Position numbers and translations under genes: made by a program. Shown here piece by piece: positions 1-8,800 of a DNA stretch of 64,000 nt. This DNA is from Cupriavidus phytohabitans (lineage in GTDB: Bacteria > Pseudomonadota > Gammaproteobacteria > Burkholderiales > Burkholderiaceae). The stretch's first letter is position 1. Every line of letters begins with the position of its first letter. Under the pieces are notes generated by a model, which saw only the letters and a program-made list of their open reading frames with translations, was not told the DNA's origin and did not search any database. The DNA is taken from positions 62,001 through 126,000 of the forward strand of contig NZ_AUFE01000009.1 of the NCBI RefSeq assembly GCF_000426345.1, in the 5' to 3' direction.

Positions 1-2
1 AG

Positions 3-416
3 GTCTCGCGTGTGGACCTCGATGCACGCAAGATCGATTTCCGCCTCGTGCAGGAGCCATCGGCCAAGACATTGCGCGCGCGCGCAACGGGCACCGACAC
101 CCAGCCGCGCGTTCCGGCCGCCCATGCGGTGCCGGCGCGCAAGAAGGGCCGCCAGCTGGCGGCGCTGCTGGGCGGATCGTCCAAGCCGGAGGAGTCGTTC
201 GACGAGACGCTCGACCGCGTGATCGAGGAGCAGCCGGTGTTCGAAGCGGTGATCACGCCGCTCAAGCCACACATCGGTACTGGCGGCAAGCCGGCCAAGC
301 GCGCGGCCAAGCCCAAGCCCGCGCACCTGGAGAAGCCGCGCAAGCCGGCTTCGAAGTCACGTCCTGCCAAAACGGCCGGCAAGTCCGCCGCCAAGCGCAC
401 GCCGCGCAAGCGTTAA
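3..416 (+). CDS. rnr: Ribonuclease R, C-terminal end (5' partial)
   Basis: The gene enters from the left window edge and stops with TAA at 414-416. The first residues (VSRVDLDARKIDFRLVQ) match the last strand of the S1 RNA-binding domain of the RNB-family 3'-5' exoribonuclease RNase R. After it comes a tail of roughly 110 residues rich in Lys, Ala, Pro and Arg, ending KRTPRKR, typical of the basic RNase R tail that binds structured RNA or ribosomes. The catalytic RNB domain lies outside the window. The GTG at 12 is an internal Val codon and not a start. The rlmB gene follows on the same strand, the classic rnr–rlmB pairing. Identity rests on the short S1 remnant, the basic tail and this neighbour. 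Confidence 0.85.
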   Translation, partial: VSRVDLDARKIDFRLVQEPSAKTLRARATGTDTQPRVPAAHAVPARKKGRQLAALLGGSSKPEESFDETLDRVIEEQPVFEAVITPLKPHIGTGGKPAKRAAKPKPAHLEKPRKPASKSRPAKTAGKSAAKRTPRKR

Positions 417-443
417 GGCACGTCAGGCCTGGTTAAGGCTAAC

Positions 444-470
444 CGCTGTCCCCGCTGCGCGGGGACAGCG
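444..470 (+). repeat. Perfect 12-bp inverted repeat between rnr and rlmB
   Basis: The left arm (444-455, CGCTGTCCCCGC) is exactly complementary to the right arm (459-470) with a 3-nt loop. No T-run follows on either strand, so it is not a standard intrinsic terminator. It could cap the 3' end of rnr mRNA or be a Rho-assisted stop before the rlmB promoter. Confidence 0.6.
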
Positions 471-480
471 CCCGGGCGAG

Positions 481-486
481 TACAAT
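481..486 (+). promoter_or_regulatory. Candidate -10 box (TACAAT) of rlmB
   Basis: TACAAT ends 7 nt before the rlmB ATG at 494. That would place the transcription start at or one base before the start codon, and no Shine-Dalgarno sequence lies in the 13 nt upstream of the ATG. I see no good -35, so the call is weak. Confidence 0.35.
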
Positions 487-493
487 CGCGCCC

Positions 494-1237
494 ATGGCTA
501 AACAAAAACTCCTGATCGGCTTCCACGCCGTGACCGCGCGCCTGCGGCAAGATCCCAAGGGCGTGTCGGATATCTACATCGAATCCGCCCGCCGCGACCG
601 GCGCATGCAAGACTTCGTGCGCCTGGCCGAAAGCCTGGGCGTGCGCCTGCATCCGGTCGACGCCGAGCGCCTGCGCGGCATGGCGGGCACCGACCGGCAC
701 CAGGGCGTGGTCGCGCGGGCCGAAGACGTTGCCCTCGCGCTGAACCTGGACGAACTGCTGGATGGCATCGAAGGCACGCCGCTGCTGCTGGTGCTCGACG
801 GCGTCACCGATCCCCACAACCTGGGTGCCTGCCTGCGCGTGGCCGATGGCGCCGGCGCGCACGCGGTGATCGCGCCCAAGGACCGCAGCGTCGGCCTCAA
901 TGCAACCGTGGCCAAGGTGGCCAGCGGCGCGGCCGAGACCGTGCCGTATATCACCGTGACCAACCTGGCGCGCACGCTGCGCGAGCTGCAGGAACGCGGC
1001 ATCTGGGTGATCGGAACCGCCGACGGTACCGAGAAATCCCTCTACGACATCGACTTCAAGGGCCCGACCGCGATCGTGATGGGCGCCGAAGGGGAGGGCA
1101 TGCGCCGCCTGACGCGCGAGACCTGCGACGAACTGGTCGGCATCCCGATGGCCGGCGGTGTCGAGAGCCTCAACGTCTCGGTGGCCAGCGGCGTCTGCCT
1201 GTACGAGGCGGTGCGCCAGCGGCGCGTGCCGCGCTGA
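494..1237 (+). CDS. rlmB: 23S rRNA (guanosine-2251-2'-O)-methyltransferase RlmB
   Basis: A SPOUT-class (TrmH family) methyltransferase of 247 residues, the usual RlmB length. It uses S-adenosylmethionine to methylate the ribose of G2251 in the peptidyl-transferase P-loop of 23S rRNA. An N-terminal L30e-like substrate-binding region spans about residues 1-75. The SPOUT motifs follow: [16 protein letters not shown] near residue 100, [12 protein letters not shown] near 195 and the knot loop [13 protein letters not shown] near 220. It lies directly downstream of rnr, an arrangement conserved in many proteobacteria. The ATG at 494 fits the RlmB N-terminus but has no obvious ribosome binding site, and a -10-like TACAAT sits just upstream, so translation may be leaderless. 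Confidence 0.95.
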   Translation: MAKQKLLIGFHAVTARLRQDPKGVSDIYIESARRDRRMQDFVRLAESLGVRLHPVDAERLRGMAGTDRHQGVVARAEDVALALNLDELLDGIEGTPLLLVLDGVTDPHNLGACLRVADGAGAHAVIAPKDRSVGLNATVAKVASGAAETVPYITVTNLARTLRELQERGIWVIGTADGTEKSLYDIDFKGPTAIVMGAEGEGMRRLTRETCDELVGIPMAGGVESLNVSVASGVCLYEAVRQRRVPR

Positions 1238-1241
1238 CGCC

Positions 1242-2018
1242 ATGGTGGCCGATCCGCTGCGCCCCACCTCTGAGCCCTGGCCCGGGATGGAAGAGGCGAG
1301 TCGGCTGATAGCGCAGGCGCGCAGCATCTTCGTGCTGACCGGCGCCGGTATTTCGGCCGAGTCGGGCGTGCCGACCTTCCGCGATGCGATGACTGGCCTG
1401 TGGGAACGGTTCAATCCGGAGGAACTGGCCAGCGAAGAGGCCTACCGGCGCCAGCCCGAACTGGTGTGGGAGTGGTATCTGCACCGGCGCGCGCTGGTCG
1501 CGGGCGCGCATCCCAATCCGGCGCACCACGCGCTGGTGGCGCTGGCCGTGCAAAAGCGTGTCACGCTGGTGACGCAGAATGTCGACGGCCTGCACCAGCG
1601 TGCCGGCAGCCAGCATGTGATCGAGCTGCATGGCAACCTGTTCGCCAACAAATGGCTGGAGGGGTGCGGACGCTGCGACGAAGCCAGCGCGTTGCCCGGC
1701 ATGCCGCCGCGCTGCCACTTGTGCGGGGCGCTGATGCGCCCGGGGGTGGTGTGGTTCGGCGAAGACCTGCCGCGCGTGGCGCGCTTTCGTGCCGAGCATG
1801 CGGCGCAGACCTCGGACCTGTGCCTGGTAGTGGGAACGTCGGGACTGGTCTATCCCGCTGCCGCGCTGCCGGCGCTGGCGAAGGAGCACGGCGCGCCCGT
1901 CATCGTGATCAACCCGCTGCCGTCCGCGCTGGACCAGACCGCGGACCTCGTGGTGCAGGCAGCGGCAGGCGCCTGCCTGCCGCTGCTGTGGCCGCAGCCG
2001 GGCGTGGAGCCCGACTGA
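1242..2018 (+). CDS. NAD-dependent protein deacylase, sirtuin (SIR2 family, class III type)
   Basis: A sirtuin of 258 residues that removes acyl groups from lysines using NAD+. Visible motifs are the NAD-binding GAGISAESGVPTFRD near residue 36, TQNVDGLHQRAG near 112, the catalytic-His motif LHGN near 128, and a zinc ribbon with two CxxC pairs (CGRC and CHLC). The sequence WYLHRR carries the YxxR motif that marks class III sirtuins such as SIRT5 and E. coli CobB. That motif suggests activity on succinyl or malonyl lysine as well as acetyl lysine; this is inference from the family. The ATG at 1242, four bases after the rlmB stop, was chosen because earlier in-frame starts lie inside rlmB. Confidence 0.9.
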   Translation: MVADPLRPTSEPWPGMEEASRLIAQARSIFVLTGAGISAESGVPTFRDAMTGLWERFNPEELASEEAYRRQPELVWEWYLHRRALVAGAHPNPAHHALVALAVQKRVTLVTQNVDGLHQRAGSQHVIELHGNLFANKWLEGCGRCDEASALPGMPPRCHLCGALMRPGVVWFGEDLPRVARFRAEHAAQTSDLCLVVGTSGLVYPAAALPALAKEHGAPVIVINPLPSALDQTADLVVQAAAGACLPLLWPQPGVEPD

Positions 2019-2027
2019 GCGCGACTG

Positions 2028-2044
2028 AGCCGGCCCTGCCGGCT
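2028..2044. terminator. Short hairpin between convergent sirtuin and tal genes
   Basis: AGCCGGC and GCCGGCT form a 7-bp stem with a 3-nt loop in the 48-bp gap between converging genes. No clear T-run follows on either strand, so terminator function is tentative. Confidence 0.35.
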
Positions 2045-2066
2045 TATCTGCCGACTTAACTGGCGC

Positions 2067-3023
2067 TTATTTGGCAATCTCGCCGATCAGCTTTTCCAGC
2101 TTGACCGCATCCGCCGCGAACAGCCGGATGCCTTCGGCCAGCTTCTCGGTGGCCATCGCGTCTTCATTCAGCTGCCAGCGGAACGATGCCTCGTCCGCCG
2201 CGATGCGGGCGATATTGGCGGCCTGGGCCTGGTCGACCGACAGCTTGCGCTCGGACGCACCCTGGCCGGCGGCCAGTTGCTCCAGCAGTTCCGGGCTGAT
2301 GGTCAGCAGGTCGCAGCCGGCCAGCGACAGGATCTGCGCGGTGCTGCGGAAGCTGGCGCCCATCACCTCGGTCGGATAGCCGAACTTCTTGTAGTAGTCA
2401 TAGATCTGGCGCACCGAGCGCACGCCGGGATCGTTGTCGCCGCCGTTGGCGACCGGGTCCCACTGCTCGCCGGCCTGCTTCTTGTACCAGTCGAAGATGC
2501 GCCCGACGAAGGGCGAGATCAGCTGCGCGCCGGCCTCGGCGCAGGCCACGGCTTGCACGAGCGAGAACAGCAGCGTCATGTTGCAGCGGATGCCGTCGCG
2601 CTGCAGGATCTCGGCCGCGCGGATGCCTTCCCAGGTCGACGCGATCTTGATCAGCACGCGCTCGCGCGCGATGCCGCGCTGCTCGTACAGCTGGATCAGG
2701 TGGCGGGCCTTGTTGACGGTGGCGGTCGTGTCGAACGACAGGCGCGCGTCGACTTCGGTCGAGACGCGGCCCGGCACGATCGCCAGGATCTCGCAGCCGA
2801 AGGCGATCAGCACCTCGTCCATCACCGCATCGACGCCGCCGTTGCCGTGGTGGTCTTGCACCGCCTTCTCCAGCAGGTGCCGGTATTCGGGCTTCTGCAC
2901 GGCCTTCAGGATCAGCGAGGGGTTGGTGGTCGCGTCCTGCGGGGTGTATTGCTTCATCAGCTGGAAGTCGCCGGTGTCGGCCACTACCGTGGTGAACTGC
3001 CTGAGTTGTTCGAGCTGGTTCAT
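2067..3023 (-). CDS. tal: Transaldolase (TalB type)
   Basis: Transaldolase of 318 residues, close to the TalB length. It transfers a dihydroxyacetone unit from sedoheptulose-7-phosphate to glyceraldehyde-3-phosphate in the non-oxidative pentose phosphate pathway. The Schiff-base lysine sits at about residue 126 in [11 protein letters not shown], and the early signature [11 protein letters not shown] is intact. The ATG ending at 3023 gives the family N-terminus [11 protein letters not shown]; the longer in-frame extension upstream has no family match. It is divergent from rpiA across about 165 bp, so two enzymes of the same pathway share one intergenic region. Confidence 0.95.
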   Translation of the reverse strand: MNQLEQLRQFTTVVADTGDFQLMKQYTPQDATTNPSLILKAVQKPEYRHLLEKAVQDHHGNGGVDAVMDEVLIAFGCEILAIVPGRVSTEVDARLSFDTTATVNKARHLIQLYEQRGIARERVLIKIASTWEGIRAAEILQRDGIRCNMTLLFSLVQAVACAEAGAQLISPFVGRIFDWYKKQAGEQWDPVANGGDNDPGVRSVRQIYDYYKKFGYPTEVMGASFRSTAQILSLAGCDLLTISPELLEQLAAGQGASERKLSVDQAQAANIARIAADEASFRWQLNEDAMATEKLAEGIRLFAADAVKLEKLIGEIAK

Positions 3024-3189
3024 GTCGCTTAGTCGTTGGTGCTGAATTGGCGCTGAATCGTTGGCGATTCGGTTTGCGGTGGCGGGGCGGCAAGCGCTTG
3101 CCCCGGCTGATCCATTGTACCGCCGGTGGCGGGGTATGCCGCTCAATCCGCTACACTATGCGTTTCCCCAACGCAATCTGGCTGTTGTC

Positions 3190-3876
3190 ATGACTCAGGA
3201 CGAACTCAAGGCGCTGGTGGCGCAGGCCGCCGCCGACTATGTGAAGCAGGAAGTTCCCGAAGGCGCCGTGCTGGGCGTGGGCACCGGCTCCACCGCCAAC
3301 CTCTTCATTGACGCCGTGGCGGCGTTCAAGGAGCGCTTCGCGGGTGCCGTGTCGAGCTCAGAGGCTTCCACGCGCCGCCTGCAGCAGCACGGGTTCAAGG
3401 TGCTGGACCTGAACGAAGTCGACGAGATTCCGGTGTACGTCGACGGCGCCGACGAGATCGATGCCAGCGGCGCCATGATCAAGGGCGGTGGCGGCGCGCT
3501 GACGCGCGAGAAGATTGTTGCCTCGGTGGCGAAGCGTTTTGTCTGCATCGCCGACGGCAGCAAGCTGGTTGGTACCATGGGCGCCTTCCCGCTGCCAGTC
3601 GAGGTGATCCCGATGGCACGTGCGGCGGTCGCGCGCAAGCTGCAGGCGCTGGGCGGCCAGCCGAAGCTGCGCATGACCAAGGAAGGCGGCATCTACAAGA
3701 CCGACAACGGCAATGTGATCCTGGACGTCGCCGGCCTGAAGATCGACGATCCGCGCGGGCTCGAGCAAACCGTCAATCAGGTGCCGGGCGTGGTGACGGT
3801 GGGCCTGTTCGCGCTGCGTGGCGCGGACGTGCTGCTGCTTGGCACCGGCGACGGTGTGCAGCGCACGGACTACTGA
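3190..3876 (+). CDS. rpiA: Ribose-5-phosphate isomerase A
   Basis: A 228-residue RpiA that interconverts ribose-5-phosphate and ribulose-5-phosphate. The substrate and catalytic motifs are intact: [10 protein letters not shown] near residue 30, SSEAS near 55, DGADEID near 87 and [12 protein letters not shown] near 97-108, which includes the catalytic Glu. The ATG at 3190 was chosen over upstream in-frame starts because [12 protein letters not shown] is the expected N-terminus. A TACACT hexamer at 3151-3156 may be its -10. It is divergent from tal and convergent with the iron-trafficking gene, with a bidirectional hairpin between the last two. Confidence 0.95.
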   Translation: MTQDELKALVAQAAADYVKQEVPEGAVLGVGTGSTANLFIDAVAAFKERFAGAVSSSEASTRRLQQHGFKVLDLNEVDEIPVYVDGADEIDASGAMIKGGGGALTREKIVASVAKRFVCIADGSKLVGTMGAFPLPVEVIPMARAAVARKLQALGGQPKLRMTKEGGIYKTDNGNVILDVAGLKIDDPRGLEQTVNQVPGVVTVGLFALRGADVLLLGTGDGVQRTDY

Positions 3877-3910
3877 TCCGATGCATAGGTCAGTCGGCCG
3901 TTAAGCGGTA

Positions 3911-3940
3911 GTCGATCGGCCAGCAGTCGATCGGCCAGCA
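3911..3940. repeat. Exact tandem duplication of a 15-bp unit
   Basis: GTCGATCGGCCAGCA at 3911-3925 is repeated without change at 3926-3940, directly next to the terminator hairpin. It looks like a recent slippage duplication in non-coding DNA. Confidence 0.9.
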
Positions 3941-3967
3941 AAAAGGGGTGCCTCGGGCACCCCTTCG
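3940..3967. terminator. Intrinsic terminator shared by rpiA and the Fe(II)-trafficking gene
   Basis: AAGGGGTGCC (3943-3952) pairs perfectly with 3956-3965 around a TCG loop. On the reverse strand the stem is followed by five Ts (complement of 3940-3944), so it mainly ends the reverse-strand gene. The forward side has only a weak T tract. Confidence 0.8.
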
Positions 3968-3988
3968 TCGTTTGACGCGGTCCGGGAA

Positions 3989-4261
3989 TCAGGACTGCGG
4001 CGGCACGTAGCCCTGCGCCTGATCGGCGCCTTCGCCGAAGAAGTACTTTTCGGTCTGCTTGATCAGGTACTGGCGTGCGCGCGTGTCGGCCATATTCAGG
4101 CGGTTCTCGTTGATCAGCATGGTCTGGTGCTTGAGCCAGCCGGCCCATGCTTCCTTCGACACGCTCTGCCAGATCTTCTTGCCCAGTTCGCCGGGCAGCG
4201 GCGGGAAGTCGAGGCCTTCGGCTTCCTTGTTCAGCTTGATGCAATGGACCATGCGGGCCAT
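3989..4261 (-). CDS. yggX: Probable Fe(2+)-trafficking protein (YggX family)
   Basis: A 90-residue protein matching the YggX family over its full length: [19 protein letters not shown] at the start, with the conserved Cys at position 7, then [23 protein letters not shown] and FFGEGAD near the end. Family members are implicated in iron handling and in protecting Fe-S clusters from oxidants. An AGGAG ribosome site lies just upstream of the ATG on the reverse strand. TACAAT (complement of 4311-4316) is a plausible -10 that leaves a leader of roughly 45 nt. Confidence 0.92.
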   Translation of the reverse strand: MARMVHCIKLNKEAEGLDFPPLPGELGKKIWQSVSKEAWAGWLKHQTMLINENRLNMADTRARQYLIKQTEKYFFGEGADQAQGYVPPQS

Positions 4262-4365
4262 GGGGGACTCCTTGTTCGTTCGTTAGACTGGGCTAGAGGG
4301 CGCTGGCGCTATTGTAGCCAAGCAGGGCGGCTGGCCGCGGCGCGGCGGCCATTGACCCTACGCCG

Positions 4366-5841
4366 TCACAGTTTTTTCATCAGCACCATCGACTTGCGCT
4401 GCCAGTTATAGAGCTTGCGCTTGTCTTCGGGCAGGTCGTCCACCGTGGCGTGGACGAAGCCGCGCTTGAGGAACCAGTGCTCGGTGCGCGTGGTGAGCAC
4501 GAACAGCTTGTCCAGGCCCAGCGTGCGCGCGCGACGCTCGATGCGCTTGAGCAGGCGCTCGCCATCACCGGTGCCCTGGGCCTCGGCGGAGACCGTCAGG
4601 CAGGCCATTTCCCCCATGTTCTCGCGCGGGTAGTCATAGAGCGCGGCACAGCCGAACAGCACGCCATCGTGCTCGATCACCGAGAAGTTGGCGATATCGC
4701 GCTCGATCAGGTGGCGTCCGCGCGGCACCAGCGTGCCGTCCGCTTCCAGCGGCGCGATCAGCTGCAGGATGCCGCCAACGTCGTCCAGCGTGGCTTCGCG
4801 CAGGCTTTCGAGGTCGGTATCGGAAAGCATGGTGCCGACACCGTCGTGCAGGAACAGTTCCAACAGCACCGAGCCGTCCAGCGCATAGGGAATCAGGTGC
4901 GCGCGCGGCACGCCGCCCTTGAGCGCCTTGACCAGGTGGCGCAGGTAGTCGGCCACGTCGGGCGGCAGGTGGTTGTTCTGCAGGCGCTCCACGGCCGTGC
5001 GCAGCGACATTTCCGGCATCAGCTTGCCGACCGGGTCGGGCACGCCCGGCACCTCGGTGATGAAGATCAGCTTGTCGGCCTTGAGCGCGGTGGCGGTGGC
5101 GCTGGCCACGTCCTCCATCGACAGGTTGAAGGCCTGGCCGGTCGGAGAGAAGCCCAGCGGCGACAGCAGTACCACCTTGCCATGCGACAGCGACATGCGC
5201 ACCGACTCGGCATCGATCTTGCGCACCAGCCCGGTGTGCTGGTAGTCGGTGCCGTTGACGATGCCGACCGGGCGCGCCGTGACGAAGTTGCCGGAAATCA
5301 CGGACAGCTGCGCGCCGGCCATCGGCGTATTGGGCAAGCCCTGGCTGAATGCGGCCTCGATATCGAGCCGCAGCTCGCCGGCGGCTTCCTTGGCACATTC
5401 GAGCGCGGCGTTGTCGGTGATGCGCACGCCGTCGACGAATTGCGACTCGACATGGCGCAGCGCCAGTTGCTCTTCCACCTGCGGGCGCGAGCCATGCACC
5501 AGCACGATCTGCATGCCCATCGCATGCAGCAGCGCCACGTCGTTGACCAGCGCATTGAGCACGCCCGACTTGACCAGTTCGCCCGCGAAGGCGATCACGA
5601 AGGTCTTGCCGCGGAAGGCATGGATATATGGCGCCACCATGCGCAGCCAGTCGACGAACTGCTGGTGGTCGGGGCCGCCGCGTTCGATGGTGTCGGCGGC
5701 CACCGGCACCGGCGCGGTGGCGGGCGCGGTGGAAATCGGGGCGGGCGGTGGGAGTTCGGCCGTGGCGGGCGGCTCCGCCGCCGTGGCGGCTGCCGTGTCG
5801 GTAGAGGTCGCCGGCTGCGGCGTATCGGTTCTGGCGTTCAT
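4366..5841 (-). CDS. argA: N-acetylglutamate synthase (kinase-fold plus GNAT type)
   Basis: A 491-residue protein that makes N-acetylglutamate from acetyl-CoA and glutamate, the first step of arginine synthesis. Order of parts: a low-complexity Ala/Pro/Thr segment (about 1-55); an amino-acid-kinase-like domain (about 65-330, with AFAGELVKSGVLNALVNDVALLH and VLVHGSRPQVEEQLA in sequence), which in ArgA serves arginine feedback; and a C-terminal GNAT domain (about 340-490) with the acetyl-CoA loop AQGTGDGERLL. The ATG at 5841 is 7 nt downstream of a TATAAT on the reverse strand. A TTG eight codons upstream is possible but would include that box. Divergent from hrpA across only 23 bp. Confidence 0.93.
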   Translation of the reverse strand: MNARTDTPQPATSTDTAAATAAEPPATAELPPPAPISTAPATAPVPVAADTIERGGPDHQQFVDWLRMVAPYIHAFRGKTFVIAFAGELVKSGVLNALVNDVALLHAMGMQIVLVHGSRPQVEEQLALRHVESQFVDGVRITDNAALECAKEAAGELRLDIEAAFSQGLPNTPMAGAQLSVISGNFVTARPVGIVNGTDYQHTGLVRKIDAESVRMSLSHGKVVLLSPLGFSPTGQAFNLSMEDVASATATALKADKLIFITEVPGVPDPVGKLMPEMSLRTAVERLQNNHLPPDVADYLRHLVKALKGGVPRAHLIPYALDGSVLLELFLHDGVGTMLSDTDLESLREATLDDVGGILQLIAPLEADGTLVPRGRHLIERDIANFSVIEHDGVLFGCAALYDYPRENMGEMACLTVSAEAQGTGDGERLLKRIERRARTLGLDKLFVLTTRTEHWFLKRGFVHATVDDLPEDKRKLYNWQRKSMVLMKKL

Positions 5842-5846
5842 CCCGC

Positions 5847-5858
5847 GGATTATAATCC
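5847..5858. promoter_or_regulatory. Palindromic bidirectional -10 element between argA and hrpA
   Basis: GGATTATAATCC is a perfect 12-bp palindrome that places TATAAT on both strands (5851-5856 forward; complement of 5849-5854 reverse). The hexamer ends 8 nt before the hrpA ATG and 7 nt before the argA ATG, so both messages would begin at or next to their start codons. A reverse-strand -35 candidate, TTGTTC (complement of 5871-5876), has a 16-bp spacer. The forward -35 is poor. Confidence 0.55.
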
Positions 5859-5864
5859 CGGCCA

Positions 5865-8800
5865 ATGTCAGAACAACGCCCCTTCAAGGCTGCAAAGCCC
5901 GTCAGGCCAGGTCAACCCGCCGCCCCGCAGACGCCGGCCGGTGCCGGCCAGTCCACGCCATCCCATCCGTCCCGCCCGCCCAAAGGGCAGACCCCAGGCC
6001 AGGCCCCGGGGCAGCCCCGAGGACAGGCCCAGCGCCCGGCCAGGCCGCCCGCCGGACGCCCGGAGCCCGCTGCCGCCCGCCCGGCCGGCGAACCCGGCCA
6101 GCGCCAGCCGCGCGGCCCGCGCCAGGAGCGCCCGCCGCGCCCGCCACGGGTGGTCAATCCGCTGCCCTCGATCACGTTCCCCGAGGCCCTGCCGGTCTCG
6201 GCCCGCCGCGACGAGATCGCCGCCGCGCTGCTGGCCAGCCAGGTCGTGATCGTGTCGGGCGAGACCGGCTCGGGCAAGACCACGCAGCTGCCGAAGATCT
6301 GCCTGTCGATCGGGCGCGGTCCGGGGCGCGAGGGTGGGGGGCTGATCGGCCACACCCAGCCGCGCCGCATCGCCGCGACCTCCACCGCCAAGCGCATCGC
6401 GCAGGAGCTGGGGTCGCCGGTGGGCGAGCATGTCGGCTACCAGGTGCGCTTCAACGACACCATGTCGGCGGGCGCGTCGGTCAAGCTGATGACCGACGGC
6501 ATCCTGCTGGCCGAGACACAGAACGACCCGCTGCTGCGCGCTTACGACACCCTCATCATCGACGAGGCGCACGAGCGCAGCCTGAACATCGACTTCCTGA
6601 TCGGCTACCTGCGCCAGATCCTGCCGAAGCGGCCCGACCTGAAGGTGATCATCACCTCGGCCACCATCGATGCGCAGCGCTTTGCCGAGCATTTCACGCT
6701 CAACGGCAAGCCAGCGCCGGTGATCGAGGTCAGCGGCCGGCTGTATCCGGTGGAAGTGCGCTACCGCCCGATCACCGACGACGCGCCGCCGGGCGCCGCG
6801 CCGCGCAGCGCGCAGGCGCGCGAGCGCGACCTCTACGACGGCATTGTCGATGCCGTTGACGAGCTGTGCCGCGTCGGCCAGGGCGACGTGCTGGTGTTCC
6901 TGCCGGGCGAACGCGAGATCCGCGAGGCTGCCGAGGCACTGCGCAAGCACCATCCGCCGCATACCGAGATCCTGCCGCTGTTCGCGCGGCTGTCGGTGCA
7001 GGAGCAGGAGCGGGTATTCAAGCCGTCCAACGCGCGCCGCATCGTGCTGGCGACCAACGTCGCCGAGACCTCGCTGACGGTGCCGGGCATCCGCTACGTG
7101 GTCGATACCGGGATGGCCCGCGTCAAGCGATACTCCTATCGCAACAAGGTCGAGCAGCTGCAGGTCGAGTCGATCTCGCAGGCAGCCGCCAACCAGCGCG
7201 CCGGCCGTTGCGGCCGCGTGGCCAACGGCGTGTGCATCCGGCTATACGAAGAGTCGGATTTCACCGGTCGGCCGCGCTTCACCGACCCCGAGATCCTGCG
7301 TTCGTCGCTGGCGGCGGTGATCCTGCGCATGAAGGCGCTGCGGCTGACCGACATCGAATCGTTCCCGTTTATCGAACCGCCGCTGGGCCGCGCCGTCGCC
7401 GACGGCTACCAGCTGCTGCAGGAACTGGGCGCGGTCGATGACGCCAACCAGCTCACGCCGACGGGGCGGCAGCTGGCCAAGCTGCCGCTCGATCCACGCG
7501 TGGGCCGCATGATCCTGGCCGCGCGCCAGCACCAGTGCCTGCGCGAGGTGCTGGTCATCGCCAGCGCGCTGTCGGTGCAGGACCCGCGTGACCGCCCGCA
7601 GGAGGCGCAGGAAGCCGCAGACCAGGCGCATCGCAAGTTCATGGACGAGAGGTCCGAGTTCCTGGGCTGGGTCAAGCTGTGGAAGTGGTTCGAGGACGCG
7701 GTAACGCACAAGAAGTCGAACCGCCAGTTGCAGGACCAGTGCCGCGCCAGCTTCCTGTCGCACCTGCGCCTGCGCGAATGGCGCGACGTCCATTCGCAGC
7801 TGCTGACCACGGTGGCCGAGCAGGGCTGGCGCCTGAACGAGAGCGAGCCGACCTACGAGCAGGTGCACAAGGCGCTGCTTACCGGCCTGCTCGGCAACGT
7901 CGGCGTGCGCATCGAGGATGGCGACGGCAAGGGCCGCGAGTACCTGGGCGCGCGCGGCATCAAGTTCCACCTGTGGCCGGGTTCGCTGATCGCGCGCAAG
8001 GTCGGCCGCTGGATCGTGGCGGCCGAGCTGGTCGAGACCAGCCGCCTGTTCGCGCGCACGCTGGCGCGCATTGAGCCGGAGTGGCTGGAGCAGATCGGCG
8101 GGCACCTGCTCAAGGTGAGCTGGAGCGATCCGCACTGGGAAAAGAAGGCCGGCCAGGTGCTGGCGCTCGAACGGGCCACGCTGTACGGCCTGGTGGTCTA
8201 CCAGCACCGCCGTGTCCACTACGGTCCGATGAACCCGCAGGAAGCGCGCGAGCTCTTTATCCGCCGCGCGCTGGTCGAGGGCGAATTCGATACGCGCCTG
8301 CCATTCTTCGCGCACAACCAGCGCCTGGTGCGGGAGATCGAAAACCTGGAGCACAAGTCGCGCCGGCAGGACGTGCTGGTCGACGACGAGCTGATCTACG
8401 CCTTCTATGATCGCGCCATCCCGGCCGAGATCAACCAGCAAACAACCTTCGAGCAGTGGTACCAGGCCGAAAGCGCCAAGGACCGCAAGCTGCTCTACCT
8501 GAACCGCGACGAGCTGATGCGGCATGAGGCGGCCGGCATCACCACCGACCTGTTCCCCAAGACCATGAACGTGGCCGGGGTGGACATGGGGCTGACCTAC
8601 CACTTCGAGCCGGGCAGCCACCGCGACGGTGTGACGCTGACCGTGCCGCTGTACGCGCTCAACCAGGTGCGGCAGGAGCGCGCCGACTGGCTGGTGCCGG
8701 GCATGATCAAGGAGAAGGTCCACCTGCTGCTGAAGTCATTGCCGCAGAAGCTGCGCCGCCATTGCGTGCCGTTGCCGGACTTTGCGGCCGGCTTTGTCTC

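Noticed and set aside
5841..5865. TTG at 5865 as the argA start
   Set aside because: It would place the TATAAT box inside the coding sequence and has no ribosome site; the ATG at 5841 is simpler.
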